NCBI GenBank assembly: GCA_902530745.1 | Contig: CACABO010000003.1 | Coordinates: 1 to 53,396, forward strand | Reading direction: 5' to 3' | Source of the DNA: an uncultured Alphaproteobacteria bacterium | Lineage (GTDB): Bacteria; Pseudomonadota; Alphaproteobacteria; HIMB59 | Length of the DNA stretch: 53,396 nucleotides | Shown here: piece after piece, positions 32,520 to 42,852 of the stretch | How positions within the stretch are numbered: position 1 is the stretch's first letter | Layout: the number at the start of each line of letters is the position of its first letter | Notes under the pieces: model-generated | What the model saw: only the letters and a program-made list of their open reading frames with translations | Database searches by the model: none | What the model was told of the DNA's origin: nothing | Translations under genes and position numbers: made by a program

Positions 32520-33482
32520 ATGAATTTGGATTTTTTAATAATTATATTTTTAATTATTGTAATCGTTCTTTTAATTTTTGTTTTGTTAAAGTCGAGTACT
32601 AAGACTAATGATAACACAGATTTAGATTTAAAAAAAATTAACGAAAACCTCGCAAACCTATTTGATAAAACTCTTGAACAAACAGGATATGTAAATTCCA
32701 AAATAGATGAAATTGGAGTTTTAACAAAAAAAATGACTAATGCCTTGACAGCAAATATCTCCGATATGGGCGACATGGGTGAGGCTATTTTGGAGAATAT
32801 CTTACAAGATTGTGGAATGACCAAAGATAGAGACTACAAAACGCAATTTACTGATAAAAATGAGAGTGGGCAAATTTTTAGGCCTGATGTAGTAATTTTT
32901 CTTCCAGAAAAAAGGAATATTATTATTGATTCAAAATTACCAATGAAAGATTGGTATGATTATCAAAATACTGATGATGAAAAGGCAAAAGAGGTGTCTA
33001 TAAAAAATTTCATAAATTCAATGAAAAGTCATATAAATGCAATTCACAAAAAGGATTATACAAACCTCATAAAACTGAATTCGCCAGATTATGTCTTTAT
33101 ATTCATGCCTCATGATTATGCATTGATCACTGCTCAAAAGTACGATCAGAGTATTTCAAACTATGCACAACAAAAACAAGTAATAATTGTGGGACCATCT
33201 ACTCTCATTATGTGCATGAAACTCGTCGAGAGTATTTGGAGACTCGAGAAACAAAATAAAAATTCAAAAGAAATCGCAGAAATTGCAGGTAGTATGTTTG
33301 ACCAGATTGCAAAAACTTTAAATTTGCTAGAAAAAACTGAAGCAAGTTTAATTAAATCAACTGAAAATATAAATCAGTCTAAAAAATATATAACAGATGG
33401 TAAGGGTAGTTTATTAAGTAGGGCTAATAAAATTAAAGATTTAGGTGCCAAAACAAAAGTTGAGTTAGATATTAATGAATGA
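32520..33482 (+). CDS. rmuC: RmuC-family DNA recombination/anti-inversion protein
   Basis: 320 residues. One N-terminal membrane segment (about 4-24) is followed by a short linker and the RmuC nuclease-like domain: DMGEAILENILQDCGM, FRPDVVIFLPEKRNIIIDSK (Asp and Asp/Lys of a PD-(D/E)XK-like core), FIFMPHDYALITA, and IIVGPSTLIMCMKLVESIWR. E. coli RmuC is about 475 residues with a long coiled coil that is nearly absent here. RmuC limits inversions at short repeats. The stop overlaps the next gene by ATGA. Confidence 0.88.
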   Translation: MNLDFLIIIFLIIVIVLLIFVLLKSSTKTNDNTDLDLKKINENLANLFDKTLEQTGYVNSKIDEIGVLTKKMTNALTANISDMGDMGEAILENILQDCGMTKDRDYKTQFTDKNESGQIFRPDVVIFLPEKRNIIIDSKLPMKDWYDYQNTDDEKAKEVSIKNFINSMKSHINAIHKKDYTNLIKLNSPDYVFIFMPHDYALITAQKYDQSISNYAQQKQVIIVGPSTLIMCMKLVESIWRLEKQNKNSKEIAEIAGSMFDQIAKTLNLLEKTEASLIKSTENINQSKKYITDGKGSLLSRANKIKDLGAKTKVELDINE

Positions 33483-34456
33483 ATATTCTTGTATATAGTT
33501 TTAATGATAAAATTGGAGATGGCTTACAAAAGGTAACTTTTTTACAAACTTTAAAAAACATATACCCTGAATCAAAAATTTATTACACGACAACCAATAC
33601 AACAACTTTTAAAGATAAATTAAATCCATTAGTAAAAGATACAATTTTTGAAATCATTGAAAATAATGGCATACAGTCATCAATATTAAATCTATTTAGA
33701 AAAAATACTAAACTTGAAAATCAATATTTTGATTTAATCATAGATTTACAAAAAGTTGTTTTAAGGACACTAAGTCTAAAAAAAATACCACACAAATATT
33801 TTTTTAGTTCATGTGCAAACTTTTTTTTTTCTGATATTAAAAATAAATACAATTTAAAATTTAAAGATGTTTATATTGAGCAATTTTATTTTAATATTTT
33901 ATCAACCCTTCAAAAAAGAGTTATTAAAGAGATACCTAATATAATACTTCCAAAAAATATTAAGTTTTCATTTAATAATGAAGAAATTAACAAAAATATT
34001 GCAATCTCACCAGGCGCTGGCAATAAAATAAGACAATGGGATTTTGAAAAATATTTAATGATTGCACACAAATTGCAGAAAAATGGCTATAATATTTTCT
34101 TTTTTTTAGGTCCTGATGAAAAAAATCTCTTAAATATTTGTCTAAAAAATGGCTTTAACTGCCCAGAATGGAAAAATGGTGAGTTAATCTCAAACGATAT
34201 AACTTTCACTATGGGTTTAGCAAAACAAATGAGTTGTTTGCTTTGCAATGATAGTGGCACTGCTTGGATGTTTGAATTTATGGGAGTAAAAACACTTAAA
34301 ATATTTGGAGTTACAAATGAAAAAAAATTTTCAAGACCTGGTTTTTCAAAGACAATTCAAATAAAAGATTATGGTTTTAAAAATTTAAAAGATTTCCCAT
34401 TGAATATTTATGAAAATATTTTACGAGAATTTCTTAAATCAATTGATGCTAACTAA
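33479..34456 (+). CDS. Glycosyltransferase family 9 (heptosyltransferase-like)
   Basis: 325 residues, GT-B fold. NILVYSFNDKIGDGLQKVTFLQTL at the N-terminus corresponds to the GDxL entry motif of GT9; the donor-site signature is IAISPGAGNKIRQWDFEKYL (about 174-193) and TMGLAKQMSCLLCNDSGTAW (about 244-263). It probably adds a heptose or similar sugar to LPS core on the cytoplasmic face. ATGA overlap with rmuC; its end overlaps the convergent OCH1-like gene by 8 nt. Confidence 0.84.
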   Translation: MNILVYSFNDKIGDGLQKVTFLQTLKNIYPESKIYYTTTNTTTFKDKLNPLVKDTIFEIIENNGIQSSILNLFRKNTKLENQYFDLIIDLQKVVLRTLSLKKIPHKYFFSSCANFFFSDIKNKYNLKFKDVYIEQFYFNILSTLQKRVIKEIPNIILPKNIKFSFNNEEINKNIAISPGAGNKIRQWDFEKYLMIAHKLQKNGYNIFFFLGPDEKNLLNICLKNGFNCPEWKNGELISNDITFTMGLAKQMSCLLCNDSGTAWMFEFMGVKTLKIFGVTNEKKFSRPGFSKTIQIKDYGFKNLKDFPLNIYENILREFLKSIDAN

Positions 34457-35267
34457 CTATTTTTGAGTTTTTTTGATAAGTATAACTAGGGACTATATAA
34501 TGTCTTACAGAGGATCCCTTTAATTTAAATATTCCATTGTTATTAAACTTTATATCTAATTCAGACATGTCAAAAATATCATTATTTGAAATATAATTTC
34601 TCATTACTTTTGTATACATACCAGGTCCAGTAAAATTTAAAATAGCTACCTTTGGATTTTCAAAAACTTTATCTCTATAATATTTATAGTCTGAACAAAT
34701 ATTATTTATTAAACTCTCTAGAAACAAATTTTTTGATGAAAATGCAAGTCCCCATTGCAAAAAATGGTTAAAAGGTCTGAGTAGTGAAAAAAGTTTTGGA
34801 TCATTTGGTGGGTAATAGCATATTGTATCCTCATAAGTTAAGACTCCTATGTGATTACTATCATGAAGTTGATTAAGTGGGCATTTGCAGCCTTTTGCTA
34901 TATCGAAATAATAACCACCTAACTCATACAATATACAATAACGGAAAATATCAGCTTTCATTGGACCAAAAATACTTTTGAAATATATTTTTGAAATATC
35001 TTCCTTGCCCCAACTAGACTCCATGTAGCTATCTCTTTTCTCCTTATCATATAAATAGAAAGAGAAAGTTGGATTTTTTTCTCTAAATTCTTGAATTGAT
35101 TTAGCGTGAGTCTTTCCAAGAGATCTAGTCTCCCATGTTTGATAGACATTTTGGGGTATTTTATTAATTGATTTGTGGTTGATTATTTTGTCTTTTATTT
35201 CAACTAATGGAAACTCAGTAAATTTTCTGGCAAATTTTCTAAGATTATATCCTATTGACTCACTCAT
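34449..35267 (-). CDS. OCH1/capsular-type glycosyltransferase (Gly_transf_sug family)
   Basis: 272 residues from the ATG at 35267. The open frame continues upstream to 35321 but only through the tRNA gene, so that longer start is rejected. [14 protein letters not shown] and [20 protein letters not shown] followed by FDIAKGC are the family's marks; the usual second Asp of the DxD metal motif is replaced (DIA). It would transfer a sugar to a surface polysaccharide or lipid. The start codon is only 5 nt after the encoded CCA end of tRNA-Ser, so the mRNA must share the lepA-tRNA transcript or start inside the tRNA. Confidence 0.78.
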   Translation of the reverse strand: MSESIGYNLRKFARKFTEFPLVEIKDKIINHKSINKIPQNVYQTWETRSLGKTHAKSIQEFREKNPTFSFYLYDKEKRDSYMESSWGKEDISKIYFKSIFGPMKADIFRYCILYELGGYYFDIAKGCKCPLNQLHDSNHIGVLTYEDTICYYPPNDPKLFSLLRPFNHFLQWGLAFSSKNLFLESLINNICSDYKYYRDKVFENPKVAILNFTGPGMYTKVMRNYISNNDIFDMSELDIKFNNNGIFKLKGSSVRHYIVPSYTYQKNSKIVS

Positions 35268-35272
35268 TTTAT

Positions 35273-35362
35273 TGGCGGAGAGAGTGGGATTCGAACCCAC
35301 GATAGAGTTGCCCCTATACACGCGTTCCAGGCGTGCGCCTTAAACCACTCGGCCATCTCTCC
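35273..35362 (-). tRNA. tRNA-Ser(GGA), CCA encoded
   Basis: The minus strand folds as a class II tRNA: acceptor GGAGAGA pairs with TCTCTCC, D-arm GCCGAGTGGTTTAAGGC, anticodon stem CACGC/GCGTG with loop CTGGAAC (anticodon GGA, reading UCC/UCU), a long variable arm (TATAGGGGCAACTCTA) and the T-loop GGTTCGAATCC. Discriminator G is followed by a genomic CCA (35275-35273). It lies 4 nt after the lepA stop and 5 nt before the glycosyltransferase start. Confidence 0.96.
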
Positions 35363-35366
35363 ATGA

Positions 35367-37166
35367 TTATTCATTATCACCTATTTTTAATGCCTCAAAA
35401 AAAGCAGTCTGTGGAATTTCAACATTACCAAATTGTTTCATTCTTTTCTTTCCCTTTTTTTGTTTTTCCAAAAGTTTTTTCTTTCTACTCACATCTCCGC
35501 CATAAAGTTTAGCAGTCACATCTTTTCTAAAAGCTTTAATGGTTTCTCTGGCTATAATTTTTCCATAAATTGCAGCCTGAATTGGTATTTGAAAGTTTTG
35601 TCTTGGAATTAAATCTTTTAGCTTATTACAAATTCTTCTACCAATCGTTTCAGCTCTTGATTTATGAACTATATTTGAAAATGCATCAACAGTTTCTGAA
35701 TTAACAAGAATATTTAGTTTTACTAAATCTCCTTCAAAATAATCGTAGACCTGATAATCAAAACTAGCATAACCTTTTGAATAAGATTTTAATTTGTCAT
35801 AAAAATCTATAACAATTTCATTCAAAGGTAATTCCATTTCTAAGATAGCTCTGTTGTTTTGTATATTTAAGTTTTTTTGTTTACCTCTTTTTTCAATACA
35901 AAGTGTTATTACAGTACCCAAATAATCCTGTGGCACTATTATAGTAGATTTAACCCATGGTTCTAAAATTTTATCTATTTCAGCTGGATCAGGTAGTTCA
36001 GAGGGATTTCTTATTACAATTTCGTTTTTATTTCTGTCAATTACTTTATATACAACTCCTGGAGCAGTAGTAATTAAATCTAAATCAAATTCTCTTCTAA
36101 GTCTTTCTGTTGTAACCTCTAGGTGAAGCAAACCTAAAAAACCACACCTAAAACCATAACCTAAAGCAGCACTAGTTTCATTTTCATATGTAAAACTTGA
36201 GTCATTTAAAGCAAGTTTTTCAAAACTCTCTTTAAGCCTCTCATAATCTGATGTATCAACAGGATATATCCCACAAAACACGACTGGTAATGAGGGCTTG
36301 AAACCTGGAAGTGGTTTTATTTTTTGATCATTTAATTCTGCTATTGTGTCACCGACTTTACAGTCAGCAACTGACTTTATACTAGCATTAATAAAACCTA
36401 TTTCTCCTGGACCTAATTCATCACAATAATTTATTTCAGGTGTGAAATATCCAATTCTATCGATATTGTATTGTTGATTATTAGATAAAAACTTAACCTT
36501 CATACCTTTTTTCATAACTCCATCAAGAACTCTAACCAGAACTGTTACTCCTAAATAATTATCGTACCAACTGTCCACTAAGAGAGCCTTTAGATTTTTT
36601 TCATTTGTATTTGGAGAAGGTAGTTTCTCTACAATCTGATCTAATAAATCTTCAACTCCAAGTCCAGTTTTTGCAGAAACGAGACGAGCTTCTGATGTAT
36701 CTATTCCTATTGTTTGTTCAATGTCTTCTTTTACTCTTTCTGGCTCGGATGCAGGTAAATCTGCTTTGTTGAGAACTGGAAGTATCTCATGATTTACATC
36801 TATTGCCTGATAAGCATTTGCGAGAGTTTGTGCCTCAACACCCTGTGTGCTGTCAACAACTAAAACTGAGCCTTCACAAGCTGATAGTGATCTTGAAACT
36901 TCATAGGAAAAATCAACGTGTCCAGGTGTATCAAGTATATTAAGTTGATATTCATCACCTTTTTTATTTTTATAGTTTAATCGGACTGTTTGAGCTTTTA
37001 TAGTGATTCCCCTTTCTCTTTCAATCTCCATTGAATCCAAGACTTGGTCTTTTTTAGTCCTGTCATCCATCCCTCCACAAATTTCAATTATTCTGTCCGC
37101 TAGAGTGGATTTACCATGATCAATATGAGCTATTATCGAAAAATTTCTAATTTTAGAAATTTCCAT
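35367..37166 (-). CDS. lepA: Elongation factor 4 (LepA), back-translocating GTPase
   Basis: 599 residues, standard length. G1 AHIDHGKST (13-21), G2 region [14 protein letters not shown]3 DTPGHVDF, G4 NKADL and the LepA-specific C-terminal segment ([20 protein letters not shown], then [12 protein letters not shown]). It binds the ribosome and helps translation under stress. The ATG overlaps the pheT stop by 1 nt (TAATG), so it is the last protein gene of the infC-pheT run. The stop is 4 nt before tRNA-Ser. Confidence 0.97.
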   Translation of the reverse strand: MEISKIRNFSIIAHIDHGKSTLADRIIEICGGMDDRTKKDQVLDSMEIERERGITIKAQTVRLNYKNKKGDEYQLNILDTPGHVDFSYEVSRSLSACEGSVLVVDSTQGVEAQTLANAYQAIDVNHEILPVLNKADLPASEPERVKEDIEQTIGIDTSEARLVSAKTGLGVEDLLDQIVEKLPSPNTNEKNLKALLVDSWYDNYLGVTVLVRVLDGVMKKGMKVKFLSNNQQYNIDRIGYFTPEINYCDELGPGEIGFINASIKSVADCKVGDTIAELNDQKIKPLPGFKPSLPVVFCGIYPVDTSDYERLKESFEKLALNDSSFTYENETSAALGYGFRCGFLGLLHLEVTTERLRREFDLDLITTAPGVVYKVIDRNKNEIVIRNPSELPDPAEIDKILEPWVKSTIIVPQDYLGTVITLCIEKRGKQKNLNIQNNRAILEMELPLNEIVIDFYDKLKSYSKGYASFDYQVYDYFEGDLVKLNILVNSETVDAFSNIVHKSRAETIGRRICNKLKDLIPRQNFQIPIQAAIYGKIIARETIKAFRKDVTAKLYGGDVSRKKKLLEKQKKGKKRMKQFGNVEIPQTAFFEALKIGDNE

Positions 37167-39559
37167 TAGCTTCTAATTTTTGATTTAAATTTATTTGATA
37201 CTTTTTCTAAAATATTTTTATGTAATTGTTCTAAATCTTTTTCTTCAAGAGTTTTTTCTCTAGATTGAATAGTAACCCTAAATGTTACACTTTTACTGTC
37301 ATCACCTAAGTCTTTTGCTACATATAAATCAAAAAATTCTACATTTTTAATTAAGTTTTTATCTAAACCTTTGACGTATCTCTGAACTTCATAGAGATTT
37401 TGCTCCTTTTCGAATAAAAAAGAAAAGTCTTTTTCACTGAACTGAAATTGGGAATCCAAGATATTTATATTATTAGCTCTACTAATTGAATCAATTGGAA
37501 GGTTTTCAAAAAATAATTCAATTGCATAACAATTTTTAAGTTTAGAAAATTCCTCCATAATTAGTGGATGAACTTTTCCATATCTAGCTATTAATTTTTT
37601 TCCCATAAATAGTTCAGCAGACTGACCTGGGTGATAAGTATTTGAAGTTGATCTTAATATGTTAAATTGTTTTATGTCAAAATTTAATGAACTTATTAAT
37701 ATTGAGGTTAATTCTGTTAAAGAGTAAAAATTAAATTCTTCAGATTTGTAAATAGAGTTTGTATTTTCTTCAGTTGAAATAAGCAATGATAGAATATTTT
37801 CTTGAGATTGAGATGAATTATAAATAGGTCCTATCTCAAATAATTGAATATTTTTAAAACCTTTTTTAAAATTTAATTCCGCACTTTCTAAATGGTTAAA
37901 TATCATAGAATTTCTCATATAAGATTGATCATCACTGATTGCATTTGAAATTTTTAAGGATTTATCTCCTTTAAGGATTTCTTGAGCTCTAATTGAGTGA
38001 AAAGAAAAAGTTATAACTTCAGAAATTCCATTAGATATAAGGGTTTTTTTAAGTTTTTTTATTGATTTAAATTTCTTATTTGATGATGAATTATCAATTT
38101 TATCAATCTCATCGATTGATGCAGAGGGCACACTTTGTTTAATATTTTCATATCCATAAATTCTTATAATTTCTTCAACTATATCGATTTTGTTTTTAAC
38201 ATCATTCCTCCATGATGGAACTAAGACTTCACATTTCTTTTCATTGCTTTTATTAATTTGAAATTTAAGATCTTTTAATATTTTGATTTGTTTTAGTGGG
38301 TCTAGTTCTAAACCAATAGTCTTACTAAAGTAATCAAAATTATAATTTATTTTATGCTCAAAATTTTCTAATTTTCCAGCTTCAATATTTTTACTTACTG
38401 AGCCCCCACATATTTTATTTATTAAATATGATGCATATTCTAAACCTTCAATGACCATATTTTTATCTAATCCTCTTTCAAAGCGATACCTAGCATCTGA
38501 ATTTATTCCAAGAGATCTTCCAGTTTGTGCTACGCTATTAGGATTAAAAAGAGCAACCTCAAGAAATACATTTTTAGTATCATCTGTGCATCCGCTGAGG
38601 TCTCCTCCTATAATTCCTGCTATGGCAAGTACATTATTTCCATCAGCTATTACGGTTGTATTTTTATCTAATGTGTATTCTTTGTTATCTAAAGCAAGAA
38701 TTCTTTCGTTCGCATTTGCAAGCCTCATATCTAGTTTTTTTCCAATTTTATCTGCATCAAAAACGTGTAAAGGTCTGCCTAAATCAATAGTGATATAATT
38801 TGTTATATCTACTAAAGCGTTAATAGGTCTTAATCCAAGGCTGATAAGTTTTTTTTGTAACCATTCTGGAGATTTAGAATTATTTACATTTTTAAAATAT
38901 CTACTTACTACATATTCACAACTATTATCATCATTGTTAATATTCCAAATGATTGGGCTTGCGAATTCTAACTGATTTATTTTTTTAAAATTTAAAGGCT
39001 TTAGTTTACCAACACCTTTAGCTGAGAGATCTCTAGCAACGCCTCTAACACCAAGGCAATCTCCTCTATTAGGTGTAATACCTATCTCGAAAATAGGATC
39101 ATTTAATTTCAAAGCTTCAACTGCTGAGGTGCCATTTTCAAAATCATCAAGTAACTCAATAATACCCTCATGATCATCACTTAAGTTAAGCTCCCTCTCA
39201 GACAAAAGCATACCCTCAGATATTTCACCTCTAATTTTTCCTTTTTTTAAATTTATCTGTGTTCCTGGAATATACATGCCATCTTTGGCAAATATTCCTT
39301 TTAATCCCTTCTTTACATTATTTGCTCCACAGATTACCTGATAGGTATTGGTTCCATCGTCAACTTTACAGATATTTAATCTATCTGCATTAGGATGTTT
39401 TCTAAAATCTTTTATGGTTGCAACTACAAACTTTGAGTATTCTGAATAGTCAGTCAAGCTCTCAAGTTCAAGACCTAAATTTGTAAGAGCTTCACCAATT
39501 TCATTTGCATTTTTATCTGTCTCTAAATGATCACACAACCAACTATAACTAAACTTCAC
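37166..39559 (-). CDS. pheT: Phenylalanine-tRNA ligase, beta subunit
   Basis: 797 residues, full length. N-terminal [11 protein letters not shown], then a tRNA-binding OB domain ([20 protein letters not shown]), the B3/B4 editing domain ([20 protein letters not shown], about 158-177), B5, and a C-terminal ferredoxin-like anticodon-binding domain ([18 protein letters not shown]-like end). It forms the alpha2-beta2 synthetase with PheS. It overlaps pheS by 1 nt and lepA by 1 nt. Confidence 0.97.
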   Translation of the reverse strand: MKFSYSWLCDHLETDKNANEIGEALTNLGLELESLTDYSEYSKFVVATIKDFRKHPNADRLNICKVDDGTNTYQVICGANNVKKGLKGIFAKDGMYIPGTQINLKKGKIRGEISEGMLLSERELNLSDDHEGIIELLDDFENGTSAVEALKLNDPIFEIGITPNRGDCLGVRGVARDLSAKGVGKLKPLNFKKINQLEFASPIIWNINNDDNSCEYVVSRYFKNVNNSKSPEWLQKKLISLGLRPINALVDITNYITIDLGRPLHVFDADKIGKKLDMRLANANERILALDNKEYTLDKNTTVIADGNNVLAIAGIIGGDLSGCTDDTKNVFLEVALFNPNSVAQTGRSLGINSDARYRFERGLDKNMVIEGLEYASYLINKICGGSVSKNIEAGKLENFEHKINYNFDYFSKTIGLELDPLKQIKILKDLKFQINKSNEKKCEVLVPSWRNDVKNKIDIVEEIIRIYGYENIKQSVPSASIDEIDKIDNSSSNKKFKSIKKLKKTLISNGISEVITFSFHSIRAQEILKGDKSLKISNAISDDQSYMRNSMIFNHLESAELNFKKGFKNIQLFEIGPIYNSSQSQENILSLLISTEENTNSIYKSEEFNFYSLTELTSILISSLNFDIKQFNILRSTSNTYHPGQSAELFMGKKLIARYGKVHPLIMEEFSKLKNCYAIELFFENLPIDSISRANNINILDSQFQFSEKDFSFLFEKEQNLYEVQRYVKGLDKNLIKNVEFFDLYVAKDLGDDSKSVTFRVTIQSREKTLEEKDLEQLHKNILEKVSNKFKSKIRS

Positions 39560-40608
39560 TAAAATTCTCCTATGGTAAAGCCATTGCTAGCTATCCAATT
39601 TAAATTTCCACTAAAAAATGATCTAATATCTGTAAGCCCATACTTTAACATTGTGATTCTGTCTAAGCCCACTCCAAATGCAAAACCTTGATAGGTATTC
39701 GTATCCACATTGCAATTCTCTAAAACTATTGGGTTCACCATTCCACATCCAAGAATCTCAAGCCAACGATCACCTTGACCTAATTGGATCTTGTTATTAA
39801 CTATTTCATAAGCAATATCCATTTCAGCAGAAGGTTCAGTAAAAGGAAAGTAACTAGGTCGAAATCTTACTTTTAAATTCTGTACATTAAAAAATTGTTT
39901 ACAGAATTCAATTAGAGTGCCCTTCAAATCTCCCATATTTGCATTTTCATTAATAAACAAACCCTCAACTTGATGAAACATTGGAGAATGTGTTGAGTCA
40001 GAGTCACACCTATATGTTCTTCCAGGAGCAATTATTTTGACTGGGGGTTTTTGATTTAATAACGTTCTAATTTGAACTGGGCTAGTGTGTGTTCGTAAAA
40101 CGTAGGGCTTACCTTCTTTATCCTTGTCATCTATATAAAAAGTATCCTGCATTTCACGTGCAGGATGATTTTCAGGAATATTTAACGCTGAAAAATTGAA
40201 AAAATCTGTCTCAATATCAGGGCCTTCGGCAACAGAGTAACCCATTGATCCAAAAATAGTGATAACCTCATCAAATGTTTTTGATATTGGATGAGCCTTC
40301 GAGGCTATAGAATTTGGTGGAGGGAAACTTATATCTAAATATTCGTTTTTTAATTTAGAGTTTATTTCTTCAATTTTTAAATCGTTAAATTTATTTTTAA
40401 TAAGATTATCAACTTCAATTCTTAGTAAATTTAATTTTGAACCTGAAGATTTTTTTTCTTCTAAAGAAAGATCCTTAAGACTTTTCAATAACCCAGTTAT
40501 TTTCCCCTTTTTTCCTAAGTAAGCTACTTTAACGTTTTGTAATTCTTGTTGGCTAGAGCTTTGCTCTATTTCTTTCGTAACTTCATTTAGGACTTTTTTA
40601 ATGTCCAT
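39559..40608 (-). CDS. pheS: Phenylalanine-tRNA ligase, alpha subunit
   Basis: 349 residues. An N-terminal coiled coil (about 1-90) is followed by the class II catalytic core: HPISKTFDEV, GPDIETDFFNF, ENHPAREMQDTFY (motif 1/2 region), LRTHTSPVQIR, RTYRCDSDSTHSPMFHQVEG and motif 3 GFAFGVGLDRITML. It makes Phe-tRNA with PheT. It lies 7 nt after rplT. Confidence 0.97.
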   Translation of the reverse strand: MDIKKVLNEVTKEIEQSSSQQELQNVKVAYLGKKGKITGLLKSLKDLSLEEKKSSGSKLNLLRIEVDNLIKNKFNDLKIEEINSKLKNEYLDISFPPPNSIASKAHPISKTFDEVITIFGSMGYSVAEGPDIETDFFNFSALNIPENHPAREMQDTFYIDDKDKEGKPYVLRTHTSPVQIRTLLNQKPPVKIIAPGRTYRCDSDSTHSPMFHQVEGLFINENANMGDLKGTLIEFCKQFFNVQNLKVRFRPSYFPFTEPSAEMDIAYEIVNNKIQLGQGDRWLEILGCGMVNPIVLENCNVDTNTYQGFAFGVGLDRITMLKYGLTDIRSFFSGNLNWIASNGFTIGEF

Positions 40609-40615
40609 TTTTAAT

Positions 40616-40975
40616 CTAGTTGGCTAAATTAGCCTTGGCTTTCTCAACAATTGATTTAAAAGCAGTGGGTTCATGAAATGCAATTTCAGAGAGAATTTTT
40701 CTATTGATTTCAATGTTTGCTTTTTTTAATCCATTAATAAATTTTGCATAAGTTAGACCATGCTCTCTAACTCCGGCATTAATTCTTTGGATCCATAATC
40801 CTCTAAAATCTCTTTTCTTATTTCTTCTATCACGATAAGCGTATTGAAGAGCTTTATCCATACTTTGTGTTGCTACTCTATAAACATTTTTTCTTCTACC
40901 TCGATGTCCTTTTGTAAATTCAAAAACTTTTTTATGTTTGGCTCTTGCTGTAACACCTCTTTTAACTCTTGGCAT
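40616..40975 (-). CDS. rplT: 50S ribosomal protein L20
   Basis: 119 residues, full length and typical: [60 protein letters not shown]. It binds 23S rRNA early in assembly and in many bacteria represses its own operon through an mRNA leader. It lies 16 nt after rpmI. Confidence 0.97.
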   Translation of the reverse strand: MPRVKRGVTARAKHKKVFEFTKGHRGRRKNVYRVATQSMDKALQYAYRDRRNKKRDFRGLWIQRINAGVREHGLTYAKFINGLKKANIEINRKILSEIAFHEPTAFKSIVEKAKANLAN

Positions 40976-40991
40976 AATATCTCTCCTTTAC

Positions 40992-41192
40992 CTATTTAGA
41001 ATATGGCATCATTGACTCAATTATTATTGATGCAGATTTTGATAAGACCCTTGTACCTTTAGAATTTCTGATAAAAGAGTTTGTTCTTTTAGACATGCCA
41101 TGGCGTTTACCAACGTTTCCGACAACTAGTTTTCCTGATGAGGATTTTTTAAAGCGTTTTTTGACGCTACTTTTTGTTTTTAGTTTGGGCAT
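40992..41192 (-). CDS. rpmI: 50S ribosomal protein L35
   Basis: 66 residues: [20 protein letters not shown] and [20 protein letters not shown] are typical of L35. It has a strong AAAAGGAGATGAA ribosome site. The 91-nt gap after infC holds a small stem (AAGGC/GCCTT, 41226-41230 with 41244-41248) that might belong to an L20 control leader; this is only suggestive. Confidence 0.96.
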   Translation of the reverse strand: MPKLKTKSSVKKRFKKSSSGKLVVGNVGKRHGMSKRTNSFIRNSKGTRVLSKSASIIIESMMPYSK

Positions 41193-41283
41193 TTCATCTC
41201 CTTTTGAGTAAGTTAATAAGATCTTAAGGCATACCCTTTAAAAGCCTTTTCGATCAGTTGATGTCAGTTAAATATCATAAAAT

Positions 41284-41829
41284 TTATTTGGGTGCAACTA
41301 CGAGAAAAGCTTGTCTTCCCTCGATTTTAGGTTCCATTTCAACTCTGATAAGATCTCCCAAATCTGTTTTAACTCTTTTGAGCATATCAATACCTAAATT
41401 AGAATGCTCCATTTCTCTACCCTTAAATCTCAAGCTGAATTTCACTCTGTTTCCCTCTTTTAAAAATTTCTGAGCATTTCTGATTTTAACTTGGTAGTCG
41501 TGCTCTCCTGTACCCGGTCTAATTTTAAGCTCTTTGGTTTCAATTACTTTTTGTTTCTTTTTTGCTTCATTTTTTTTCTTCTGTTCTTGATACTTAAATT
41601 TTCCATAGTCTACTATTTTACAAACTGGAGGATTATTATTTGGAGCTATCTCTACTAAATCCATACCTCTACCTTTAGCAATGTCTATAGCTTCATTTTT
41701 TTTCATAACTCCTAATTGCTCCCCATCATCAAGAATAACCCTAACATCCGCAGCAGAAATAAAATTATTTATCTTATGGAGATCTTTTTTGCCACGAAAG
41801 TTATTATTTCTTTGGTAAGGTTTATTCAA
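41284..41829 (-). CDS. infC: Translation initiation factor IF-3
   Basis: 181 residues. N domain: LHKINNFISAADVRVILDDG, GEQLGVMKKNEAIDIAKGRG, MDLVEIAPNNNPPVCKIVDY; linker rich in Lys/Glu/Gln; C domain with ELKIRPGTGEHDYQVKIRNA, GNRVKFSLRFKGREMEH. It blocks premature subunit joining and checks start codons. The start is not ATG: TTG at 41829, directly preceded in frame by ATT at 41832, either of which could be the IF3-discriminated start known for infC. No Shine-Dalgarno precedes it; instead the leader carries an anti-Shine-Dalgarno-like ACCTCCTTTCT (41860-41850). First gene of infC-rpmI-rplT-pheS-pheT-lepA. Confidence 0.93.
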   Translation of the reverse strand: MNKPYQRNNNFRGKKDLHKINNFISAADVRVILDDGEQLGVMKKNEAIDIAKGRGMDLVEIAPNNNPPVCKIVDYGKFKYQEQKKKNEAKKKQKVIETKELKIRPGTGEHDYQVKIRNAQKFLKEGNRVKFSLRFKGREMEHSNLGIDMLKRVKTDLGDLIRVEMEPKIEGRQAFLVVAPK

Positions 41830-41943
41830 AATATATTGTGTGATGGAAAAGAAAGGAGGTTTGCAATTATAAATGTCCTAGTGATTGCTTTAATAAAATC
41901 ATCTAAGGATTATTAGCAAAGATAGATCAATTGTAAATATAAA

Positions 41944-42852
41944 TTATTTTAATATTTGTTCTATTTTATTGATAATAATGTTCACACTAATATTTTTTAC
42001 GTTAGATGCCGTGATTTTATGTAAATTATTCCCTAGAGGGTAACATGATCGAGAAATTTCGTTATCATTTGCTAACCAAATTACGTTTTTATTTGTTAAA
42101 CCTGCAATATGGGCTGGTCCTGTGTCATTTGTAATGACTAACTCAGAAGAAATACATAATTGATAGAAATCCTCAATCTTTGATTCATTGATTTTATTTT
42201 TAGACTCTGGACACAATTTAATTATTTCATTAATTGTATCTAAATCCAAATCAGAGCCTGTTAGATAAACTTCATAGTTTCTACCAACTAAATACTTTGC
42301 TACTTGGGCATATTTATCCGAAGGCCATTTTTTATATTCTCCAGATTTAGATGTCCCTGGTATAAAAATTACTTTATTTGATGGTTTTGTATTACCTTTG
42401 AGCATCCAATTTAAATCAGGTTGTGAGTAATTATTTATTTTCAGATATTTTAATTGTTCTTGATGGTTTTTAGTGATGTGTTGAATACCAAGTTTTTTTT
42501 GCTTATATTTGAAATTTGAAAATTTTCTTGCAGATAAGATTTTACATTTAGTAAACATCTTAATAAAAAAATTATAAATTTCTGTTCTATTTGAATTTTG
42601 TAAATCAATTAATAAATCTATTTTTTTTTCTTTAACTTTTTTCAAAATATGTTTTATTGAAGGAAAAATTGATATCCTATTATCAACTAAAATTTCATTC
42701 ACATAAGGTAAATTTTTAAAAATTTGTTTATAGTTAGACTGAGTGAGTAAGTATATGTTCGAGTTTGGATAATTTTCTCTTAAAGTTTTAATAGCTCCAA
42801 ATGATAAAACTAAATCACCAAGTGAACCATGTTTAATTACTAGAATATTCAT
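41944..42852 (-). CDS. Glycosyltransferase family 9 (heptosyltransferase-like)
   Basis: 302 residues, GT-B fold: MNILVIKHGSLGDLVLSFGA at the N-terminus holds the GDLV motif; IFIPGTSKSGEYKKWPSDKY and LVITNDTGPAHIAGLTNKNV are the donor-binding signatures of GT9. It differs clearly from the other GT9 at 33479. Probably an LPS core heptosyltransferase. The ATG overlaps the stop of the GT4 gene (ATGA), so both are one operon. Confidence 0.87.
   Translation of the reverse strand: MNILVIKHGSLGDLVLSFGAIKTLRENYPNSNIYLLTQSNYKQIFKNLPYVNEILVDNRISIFPSIKHILKKVKEKKIDLLIDLQNSNRTEIYNFFIKMFTKCKILSARKFSNFKYKQKKLGIQHITKNHQEQLKYLKINNYSQPDLNWMLKGNTKPSNKVIFIPGTSKSGEYKKWPSDKYAQVAKYLVGRNYEVYLTGSDLDLDTINEIIKLCPESKNKINESKIEDFYQLCISSELVITNDTGPAHIAGLTNKNVIWLANDNEISRSCYPLGNNLHKITASNVKNISVNIIINKIEQILK

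Noticed and set aside
34449-35321. Longer version of the OCH1-like glycosyltransferase starting at 35321
   Set aside because: The extra 18 residues are read through the tRNA-Ser gene; the ATG at 35267 gives a normal N-terminus.
38451-38798. 115-codon plus-strand frame inside pheT
   Set aside because: Shadow of pheT; the opposite frame carries the conserved domains.
41851-41916. Strong AAAGGAGGT on the plus strand with an ATG at 41873
   Set aside because: The ATG is followed by TCC TAG, giving only two codons, and spacing is too long; the signal is better explained as the complement of the infC leader motif.
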